A stretch of 12,601 nt of DNA from Nitrospiraceae bacterium (GTDB lineage: Bacteria; Nitrospirota; Nitrospiria; Nitrospirales; UBA8639), in NCBI GenBank assembly GCA_003523945.1, contig DOFS01000035.1, positions 1-12,601 of the forward strand. The letters run 5' to 3'. Below the pieces are notes generated by a model. The model saw only the letters and a program-made list of their open reading frames with translations. It was not told the DNA's origin and did no database searches. Positions 6,843 to 12,601 of this stretch are shown here, piece after piece. Both the position numbers and the translations under genes were made by a program. Position 1 is the stretch's first letter, and each line of letters begins with the position of its first letter.

Positions 6843-7718
6843 ATGGCATTCGGACTATTTGGGAGAAATAGGGGAAGAGGCGGACGAACTCGCGGGCGCA
6901 TGAGCTGGAAAATGCGCCTCATCCCGCTGGTCTTGTTTGCCATATACGGCCTGTACTATTACGCCTCCAATCAAGAAACGGTTCCACTGACCGGCCGTTC
7001 CCAATTGGTGGACATGACCCATGAGCAGGAAATGGCCTTGGGACTCCAGTCCTACCAAGAAATCCTCAGCCAGTCCCAAGTCATTCCGGAAGGACAGGTC
7101 GTAGATCTGGTCCGAACCATCGGCCGCCGTCTGGCAACCGCGGCAGCCGATGTCGATCCCGGGTTCGAATGGGAATTTAATGTCATTGACTCACAACAGG
7201 CCAATGCCTTCGCATTACCGGGTGGAAAAACAGCGGTATATACCGGGCTCATTCCGGTGGCCGAAAACCAGAGTGGATTAGCCGTCGTCATGGGCCATGA
7301 AATCGCCCATGCCATCGCGCGGCATGGTGCCGAGCGCATGGCGCATCAAAAATTAGTCCAGATGGGCACCATCGCCGCCACGGTGGCCGTCGGCGATATG
7401 GATTACGACACACAAAGAATGGTCATGGGCGCGTTGGGAGTCGGCGCACAATATGGCGTATTACTCCCCTTTTCCCGGGACCATGAATCGGAAGCCGATT
7501 ATATGGGATTGTTGTTTATGGCCAGGGCCTGCTTCGACCCCACAGAAGCCCCAAAACTCTGGGAACGCATGGGAGAAATGAGTCAAGGGAAGCAACCGGC
7601 CGAATTCATGTCCACCCACCCCAGCCACGGGACCCGCATCAAGCAATTTCAAGAATGGATGCCCGAAGCCCTCGCCCTTCGTGAGCAACATTGCAGCCAG
7701 TCATCCCACTCCTCGTAG
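6843..7718 (+). CDS. membrane-anchored M48-family zinc metallopeptidase
   Basis: The 291-residue protein contains the M48 signature: HEIAH (152-156) with zinc ligands His152 and His156 and catalytic Glu153, and the third ligand Glu215 within HESEADYMGL (214-223). FALPGGKTAVYTGL (123-136) before the active site and STHPSHGTRI (257-266) near the C-terminus are further conserved blocks of the M48B/C, LoiP/BepA/Oma1-like branch. The N-terminus is strongly basic (GRNRGRGGRTRGR, 7-19), followed by one hydrophobic segment (about 24-41). It is thus an inner-membrane-anchored protease with its catalytic part probably in the periplasm, where family members degrade or help assemble misfolded envelope proteins. 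ATG 6843 is preceded by GGAGAG about ten bases upstream. It has no downstream partner: a structured repeat follows. Specific orthology to loiP, bepA or yggG is not claimed. Confidence 0.9.
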   Translation: MAFGLFGRNRGRGGRTRGRMSWKMRLIPLVLFAIYGLYYYASNQETVPLTGRSQLVDMTHEQEMALGLQSYQEILSQSQVIPEGQVVDLVRTIGRRLATAAADVDPGFEWEFNVIDSQQANAFALPGGKTAVYTGLIPVAENQSGLAVVMGHEIAHAIARHGAERMAHQKLVQMGTIAATVAVGDMDYDTQRMVMGALGVGAQYGVLLPFSRDHESEADYMGLLFMARACFDPTEAPKLWERMGEMSQGKQPAEFMSTHPSHGTRIKQFQEWMPEALALREQHCSQSSHSS

Positions 7719-7776
7719 AACTCCTCTCTCGAAAATATTCAGAATCAATTACGACCCACCCCTTTCTTCGGCACGA

Positions 7777-7961
7777 CGCCTGCTCCCTGGCCCGAGGCGG
7801 ACGCTCTCATCCACCGGCAGCCCTTGTCTGAGCGCAGCGAGTTAGGCTGCCCCTCCTCAGGCTCGCGTCCGCCCTATCCGATCTGCCCAGGGAGGGCGTC
7901 ACGGGTTTTGGCTACTTTTGCCCGCCCAAAAGTAGCTCGGCTGCCGGGCCGAAACCCGGCA
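7777..7961. repeat. structured intergenic repeat-like element
   Basis: The element combines a long nested imperfect palindrome with two tandem hairpins. In the first, CTCCCTGG (7783-7790) pairs with CCAGGGAG (7887-7894), flanked by CGCC/GGCG; inside it GGCGGACGC (7796-7804) pairs with GCGTCCGCC (7865-7873), and GGCAGCC (7816-7822) with GGCTGCC (7845-7851). Next, GCTACTTTTG (7911-7920) pairs with CAAAAGTAGC (7927-7936), and TGCCGGG (7942-7948) with CCCGGCA (7955-7961). The GAGCGCAGCGAGTTAGG segment and the CTACTTTTG hairpin resemble intergenic sequences I recall recurring in many proteobacterial genomes. A multi-copy repeat is thus likely, but only one copy lies here. Confidence 0.65.
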
Positions 7962-8156
7962 AAACTCGAATAAGCAAATCATCGCCAAGTAATAGAATGA
8001 GGGGCTCAAACTTGTTGGAAATTATTCAGAAATACTTTTAGGTGGAAGAAGAGCTGGAAGCTAAAAATTGAAGGACCTCTGCAAACCTTCGTTAGTCTCG
8101 CTGGTCAATGTTGCCTGAGTCAGGAGGAAATGAGACACCAGGTAACAGGAATTGAA

Positions 8157-8435
8157 TCAAGTCGTGAACCACCGGCACGCTTTCCGATAAGCCTCTTGAA
8201 CCTCTGGATCATGTTGGCAAGATTTAAAGTCAATCCGATCATTGAAAAGAATTTCTAACCAGAGCAACCGTTTGGCCCTGGGAACTTGAAGATTTTCCTC
8301 AATAGAATTCATTCCCGTATAACCCGGTACGATTTTGAGGGCAGGAGATGAAGGGAGAGCCGGATTATTCTGCATCCCAGCAAGTGTATGCCAAGACTCC
8401 CTTTCCATCAAACTCAAACCAATTGCAACTCTCAT
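8157..8435 (-). pseudogene. hypothetical protein, probably the 3' part of a broken gene
   Basis: A 92-codon frame from ATG 8435 reads MRVAIGLSLMERESWHTLAG and ends QEAYRKACRWFTT. Composition is protein-like, but I know no family and there is no ribosome binding site at the ATG. Directly upstream, another minus-strand frame (about 8512-8432) ends in LEKGGNPVVLLDLK and stops with TGA overlapping this ATG (ATGA, 8432-8435). The two pieces could be one protein split by a single-base change, or a short ORF translationally coupled to this one. AAAAAGGAGGAA, the only strong ribosome binding site nearby, lies inside the upstream piece. Next door is a clearly decayed gene, which favours the pseudogene reading. 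A plus-strand 43-codon frame (8130-8261) overlaps it antisense and is judged a shadow. Confidence 0.4.
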
Positions 8436-8502
8436 TTCAGGTCAAGAAGCACAACTGGATTTCCTCCTTTTTCTAAAACAGATCTTGAAATAGGAAAAAT
8501 GC

Positions 8503-8531
8503 TTGACATTACTAGAGGTGGGACCTAATTT
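8503..8531 (+). promoter_or_regulatory. candidate sigma-70 promoter
   Basis: A perfect -35 hexamer TTGACA (8503-8508) is followed after 17 bases by TAATTT (8526-8531), a weak match to TATAAT. It would drive the decayed plus-strand gene that begins near 8592. Only the -35 box is strong, so it may be chance. Confidence 0.3.
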
Positions 8532-8591
8532 CCTTTCAAATGGACCGAGAATCATTGCCAATTTAGAGTCTACTGAAAGTTGGCCTTCAGC

Positions 8592-9346
8592 ATGTCCGAT
8601 CCCATTTCTAGCTGCAGATAGTTTTTTGCTCATGCAAAACGACATATGGATACCTTAAAAGCTGAACATGATGCCTTCTACGCGGCAAAACCGTTTAAGC
8701 AAGATATCGAATCTGTCGACGGAGGGGATATCGAAATACATAAGGTTAAACTTGTAAAGACATTACCGGACCCCGCAGGTATCTCATTTGACGCGATTAA
8801 CAATCTTCGATCAGCTCTCGATCAAGCTTGTTTCGCTATTGGCATCGCCAATGACACTAATGGCAGGCACTCACATTTCCCGTTTGGTGACACCCCGGAA
8901 GAGGTAGAGAGCCGTCGCAAAACCTCATCGCGCGATCTTCTACAAACGACATTCAACGTTATAGCAACTGCAAAGTCGTACAAAAACGGCAATGACCTCC
9001 ATGGTCACTAAACAAACTATGCAACTCCCAGAAGCATGAAATTGTTGTTCCCATGGCTTTCGCGACAGGTGGAGCCACCATGCACCATGCTTACTTCCAA
9101 GAAGTGGTCAGCCACTACTGGCTTCCCCAATGGGATCCTCAACTCAACGAAATGATGCTGGCGGAAGTTCCACGTGGAAGGGAATGCGTATTCAGCATGC
9201 AAGTTAAGACATTTGTCTCCTTCGGTAAGGTAGAACCGGTTATGGGGAAACCACTATTCGGCGTACTGATGGAAATGGCACGAGATGTAGAACAAATCAT
9301 TGCCGATTTAGAAACAGAGGCACGCGCGCTATCCCCCTTTCAATGA
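8592..9346 (+). pseudogene. decayed hypothetical gene (stop codon plus frameshift)
   Basis: Two open frames make up one protein. The first runs from ATG 8646 (MDTLKAEHDAFYAAKPFKQD, with SFDAINNLRSALDQACFAIG later) to TAA 9009. The second continues one frame over: from TGG 9002 it reads WSLNKLCNSQKHEIVVPMAF, and it goes on to the TGA at 9344. Read across, the junction gives GNDL(x)WSLNKLCNSQKH, which fits a hypothetical-protein family I recall (LRSALDQ...FPFGD...GGNDLLWALNKLCN...KH). A single-base deletion in 8997-9001, for example CTCCTATGG to CTCCATGG, explains it. In the first frame, upstream of ATG 8646, codons read MSDPISSCR, TAG (8619-8621), FFAHAKRH from ATG 8592, suggesting a second lesion (CAG to TAG). 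ATG 8646 could otherwise be the true start. The function of the family is unknown. The region is AT-richer than its neighbours. Translation, if any, would yield only a truncated product. Confidence 0.72.
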
Positions 9347-9508
9347 CCCGCGCGGTCGAGGATATGGATCATCGCTTTTGTCGCATATTTTCATTCAAAC
9401 AAAATATCCCCAACTAAATCGACAAGACCACCACTTCTCATTCATTGGGGATAATGCCCTTACCGTAGACAACAACTGCAACCCGCAAACTGAACCTGTT
9501 CCCTGCAT

Positions 9509-12500
9509 ATGAAGAAGGATCTTTCAGGACAACTGGTGTTTTCGCCGAGCGATCTCATTCGCTATCTGGCCTCACCGTTCGCGTCATGGATGGACCGATA
9601 CGCCTTGGAGAATCCCGGCGCCGTTACGCCTGATGAGGAAACCGAGGATGGACAACTGATCGCGCAGACCGGCGCACAGCACGAACGCGCGGTGCTCGAT
9701 GAATTCAAAGCTTCCGGTGCCAACCTGGTTGAGATTCCAAGGACCGATCCTAGCGTTGCCCGGACAACGACCATTTCCGCAATCAACGCAAACGTCCCCG
9801 TTATTTATCAGGCATTTTTGGAGCATGAACCATTCGCTGGGTTTGCCGACTTTCTTCTGCTCGATGAATCCAAAAGCTATCAGGTGTGGGATACAAAGTT
9901 GGCCCACTCGCCCAAGCCCTATTATGCGATTCAACTTTGTTGCTATTCGGAGCTACTCGCCGCTGTCACCGGGACCACGATGCCGGAAAAGTTTGGACTC
10001 ATCCTCGGCACCAAGGACCGGGTTGAGTTTCGGATCGAAGACTTCATCCATTACTACCGTCGCATCAAAGCCAATTTTCTGACCATGCAGAACGATTTTA
10101 CGGGGAACATTGCAGAACGCCCGGAACCCCTTCCCCGGGTCGACCACGGTCACTGGACTTCCCATGCAGAGAGGTTCTTTCAGGACACGGACCATCTCGT
10201 GCAAGTGGCGGGAATCACCGTGGGACAGATCAAGAAGTTAAAGAATGCCGGCATCACCACCGTAGCCGATCTCTCTGCAGCCTCAGGCGCGTCCATTCGC
10301 AAACTGGCCACCGACTCACTTGCAAAACTCGTGGCCCAGGCACGGCTTCAATGTCAAACGCGGGCTGACCGGGCTGAGAATCCCGATGCCCCCCCGCGCT
10401 ACGAAATACTGCCTCCAATCGGTGCGAATGGCGAACCCGTGGGCCTCGCCGCTCTTCCGCCCGATCATCCGGCGGATGTCTTCTTCGACATGGAGGGGTA
10501 CCCGCTGGTTGCCGGTGGATTGGAATATTTGTTTGGAGTCTGCACGCGGAACGAACAGCCGGATTCTTTTGAGTTCATGGACTGGTGGGCACACAACCGG
10601 GAGGACGAACAGCTCGCCTTCGAAGGATTTGTGGACTGGGTCTTCAATCGATGGCAGCGTAACCCGGGCATGCACATCTACCACTACGCGCCCTATGAGG
10701 TCAGCGCGGTGCGCCGATTGAGCACCCGTCATGATACCCGTCAGGACGAGGTGGATGCGCTGCTCCGGAACACGATATTCGTTGATCTTTTTCAGATTGT
10801 CCGTCACGGCCTGCGCCTCGGCGAGAACAGCTACTCCCTCAAGACGGTCGAGCGCCTCTACCGACCGAAACGCGGCACCGAGGTTGCCACTGCGGCTGAC
10901 TCGATTGTTCAATACGCCCGGTGGATCGAAAGTCAACAGCCGGCTGATTGGAATCACAGCCCCATCCTGAAAGATATCCGCGACTACAACCAGGACGATT
11001 GCACATCCACGGCAGAGTTGCTGCAATGGTTACGGAAAGTGGTCGTCGAACATCAGATCACTGCGGTGTCCCCGGTTTCCGACTCACCTCAGGCAGCGGC
11101 AAAGGAATTGTCCCCTGAGGTCGTGACGCGATTGGAGACCGCTGCACAGCTTCGCACGCGAGGAGATGCCATCTCCCTGATTCTTGGGGATGTGATCGAC
11201 TTTCATCGCCGTGAAGAAAAACCCATGTGGTGGCGCATGTTTGACCGTGCCACCGCGACATCGGAAGAACTTCGGGATGACCCCGCCTGCCTCCAGGGAA
11301 TCTACGCCGTAGGACCTCCCATGCCCGAAAAACTTTCACTGGTACAGGAATATCGTTTCGACCCCTCTCAGGAATGCAAACTGACTGCCGGTGATAAATC
11401 CAAAGTGATGTTCACCCATAACCTGAATGCGAAATTCACCCTCTTGGAGCTGGATACATCCACGGGCAGTCTGAGCCTTAAGATCGGCAAGAAAGCTCTG
11501 AGCGAAAAATTTTTAGGCGCGTTCCCCTCGCAGGGTTCACTGCTTCCGGACGAGCATGTCTCCGCAACGGCCATTCAGCTTGCGCTGACGGAAGTGGTGA
11601 CCAGACACCTCTCACGCAACCTCAATGCCCCCGTAGCCGCCTTGTTGAACCGAGTGCCACCCGTCACACCGCTGCAACAGAACGGTGAGTCTCCAACCGA
11701 AGCGGCCAAACGGGTGGCGGGAACATTGGGCGGTGGATGCCTGGTCATACAAGGGCCTCCCGGAACCGGCAAGACGTTCACCGCCTCACAGGTCATCACG
11801 TCGCTTCTCGCTGCCGGCAAAAAAATCGGTGTCGCATCCAACAGCCACAAGGCCGTGATGAACCTGCTCTCAGCCTGCGGCGACGCCGCCAAGGAGAGTG
11901 GTTCTCAGCTCCACGGCATAAAAGTCGGAGGTGACGCGGAAGATCCCTTGTTTAGCTGCAACCCCGAATTGCAATACATCAAAGACAGCAACACCGCGCA
12001 CCAGGCTTACACCGGCGGGGTTGTCGGGGGAACGGCTTGGCTCTTTACCAGACCTGAGTGGGAAAATGCACTCGATTTCTTGTTTATCGATGAAGCCGGA
12101 CAGGTTGCCATCGCCAACGCCATCGCGATGGCTCGATGCGCCAAGAACCTTGTGCTCCTGGGTGATCAGATGCAACTTGAACAGCCGGTGCAAGGCTCCC
12201 ATCCCGGCGATGCGGGTCTTTCGGCCCTCCAATACGCGCTCAAAGACCTGGAAGCCAGCCAACCCGATTCTCCTATCATGCATGCCGTGATACCTCCGGA
12301 CTACGGGCTTTTCCTCGGCGAATCCCGGCGTATGCATCCGGCTGTCTGCCGATTCATTTCGGAGAGCATGTATGAGGGCCGACTTCAATCACATTCCGAC
12401 TGCGCCCGGCAGAAGATCGTGGTCCCGCCTGGCGCCATCGGTCTCATTACCTGCGAAAACGGAATCCTCTTCAGCGGCGTGGAGCATGATGGCAATATCC

Positions 12501-12601
12501 AACAGAGTGACGAAGAGATTGAACGGGTCACGGCGATTTACCACGAACTCCATGGACGTCTCTACACCGACAAGGACGGCGTCACCAGACCACTGGCATT
12601 G
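9509..12601 (+). CDS. TM0106-type RecB-like nuclease / SF1 helicase fusion, partial
   Basis: The frame stays open for 1031 codons to the window edge, so the C-terminus is missing. Order of parts: (1) RecB-like PD-(D/E)xK nuclease of the TM0106 type, about residues 1-200, with Asp114 in GFADFLLLD and Asp128-Thr-Lys130 in DTKLA; (2) helix-hairpin-helix, about 233-275; (3) DnaQ/RNase H-like exonuclease, about 320-510, with DMEG (Asp327, Glu329) and YNQDDC (493-498); (4) a linking region of about 240 residues; (5) superfamily 1 helicase with Walker A GPPGTGKT (749-756), NSHKA motif Ia (778-782), Walker B DEAG (861-864), GDQMQLEQP motif III (885-893) and ESRRMHP (938-944). It is expected to unwind and cut DNA (or RNA) in the cytoplasm, probably in repair or defence. 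Only ATG 9509 fits: an in-frame TGA lies at 9491; no Shine-Dalgarno site is visible. It follows decayed genes. Confidence 0.9.
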   Translation, partial: MKKDLSGQLVFSPSDLIRYLASPFASWMDRYALENPGAVTPDEETEDGQLIAQTGAQHERAVLDEFKASGANLVEIPRTDPSVARTTTISAINANVPVIYQAFLEHEPFAGFADFLLLDESKSYQVWDTKLAHSPKPYYAIQLCCYSELLAAVTGTTMPEKFGLILGTKDRVEFRIEDFIHYYRRIKANFLTMQNDFTGNIAERPEPLPRVDHGHWTSHAERFFQDTDHLVQVAGITVGQIKKLKNAGITTVADLSAASGASIRKLATDSLAKLVAQARLQCQTRADRAENPDAPPRYEILPPIGANGEPVGLAALPPDHPADVFFDMEGYPLVAGGLEYLFGVCTRNEQPDSFEFMDWWAHNREDEQLAFEGFVDWVFNRWQRNPGMHIYHYAPYEVSAVRRLSTRHDTRQDEVDALLRNTIFVDLFQIVRHGLRLGENSYSLKTVERLYRPKRGTEVATAADSIVQYARWIESQQPADWNHSPILKDIRDYNQDDCTSTAELLQWLRKVVVEHQITAVSPVSDSPQAAAKELSPEVVTRLETAAQLRTRGDAISLILGDVIDFHRREEKPMWWRMFDRATATSEELRDDPACLQGIYAVGPPMPEKLSLVQEYRFDPSQECKLTAGDKSKVMFTHNLNAKFTLLELDTSTGSLSLKIGKKALSEKFLGAFPSQGSLLPDEHVSATAIQLALTEVVTRHLSRNLNAPVAALLNRVPPVTPLQQNGESPTEAAKRVAGTLGGGCLVIQGPPGTGKTFTASQVITSLLAAGKKIGVASNSHKAVMNLLSACGDAAKESGSQLHGIKVGGDAEDPLFSCNPELQYIKDSNTAHQAYTGGVVGGTAWLFTRPEWENALDFLFIDEAGQVAIANAIAMARCAKNLVLLGDQMQLEQPVQGSHPGDAGLSALQYALKDLEASQPDSPIMHAVIPPDYGLFLGESRRMHPAVCRFISESMYEGRLQSHSDCARQKIVVPPGAIGLITCENGILFSGVEHDGNIQQSDEEIERVTAIYHELHGRLYTDKDGVTRPLAL

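Noticed and set aside
8442..8645. Minus-strand 67-codon frame just upstream of the 92-codon frame
   Set aside because: In the same frame as the 92-codon ORF but separated by TGA, and overlapping the plus-strand pseudogene; the other minus frame gives a more protein-like continuation.
10316..11026. Minus-strand 236-codon frame inside the helicase/nuclease gene
   Set aside because: It is antisense to the exonuclease domain, whose motifs (DMEG, YNQDDC) are on the plus strand, so it is a shadow of biased codon use.

Overview
The window reads like a moderately GC-rich chromosomal segment of a Gram-negative bacterium. Signal peptides, a lipoprotein, several L,D-transpeptidases and a conserved membrane protein similar to ones I recall from Nitrospirota and Proteobacteria fit best with a Nitrospira-like organism, but there is no rRNA or marker gene here and the taxonomic guess is only inference.

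Left part (1-2173): the N-terminal third of an APC-superfamily amino acid permease leaves the window on the minus strand. A gene-free stretch follows, then a YkgJ-type cysteine-cluster protein on the plus strand. Next comes a compact transcription unit with a sigma-54-like promoter (1856-1871), a leader hairpin, a very strong Shine-Dalgarno site, a 38-residue Lys/Pro/Gln-rich protein (1930-2046) and a textbook rho-independent terminator (2139-2173).

Cell-envelope operon (2272-5435): four plus-strand genes are joined by an ATGA overlap, a one-base gap and a TTGA overlap. They encode a DUF4398-like lipoprotein, two L,D-transpeptidases of different architecture (410 and 213 aa), and a third protein that keeps the terminal strands of an L,D-transpeptidase fold but not the catalytic His/Cys motif. 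Together they suggest a peptidoglycan cross-linking or protein-anchoring module with a non-catalytic partner.

Middle (5824-7718): a single-pass membrane protein of a conserved uncharacterised family (minus) and a membrane-anchored M48 zinc metallopeptidase (plus) diverge from a shared upstream region of about 300 bp. Downstream of the protease is a highly structured non-coding element (7777-7961) built from nested and tandem perfect inverted repeats, which looks like a dispersed intergenic repeat.

Right part (8157-12601): a visibly AT-richer stretch carries decayed genes. One minus-strand reading frame appears broken near its start. One plus-strand gene has an early in-frame TAG and, further on, a one-base deletion that splits an otherwise continuous protein. 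From 9509 to the window edge runs the first 1031 codons of a large fusion protein: TM0106-type RecB-like nuclease, helix-hairpin-helix, DnaQ/RNase H-like exonuclease and superfamily 1 helicase. Its C-terminus lies outside the window.
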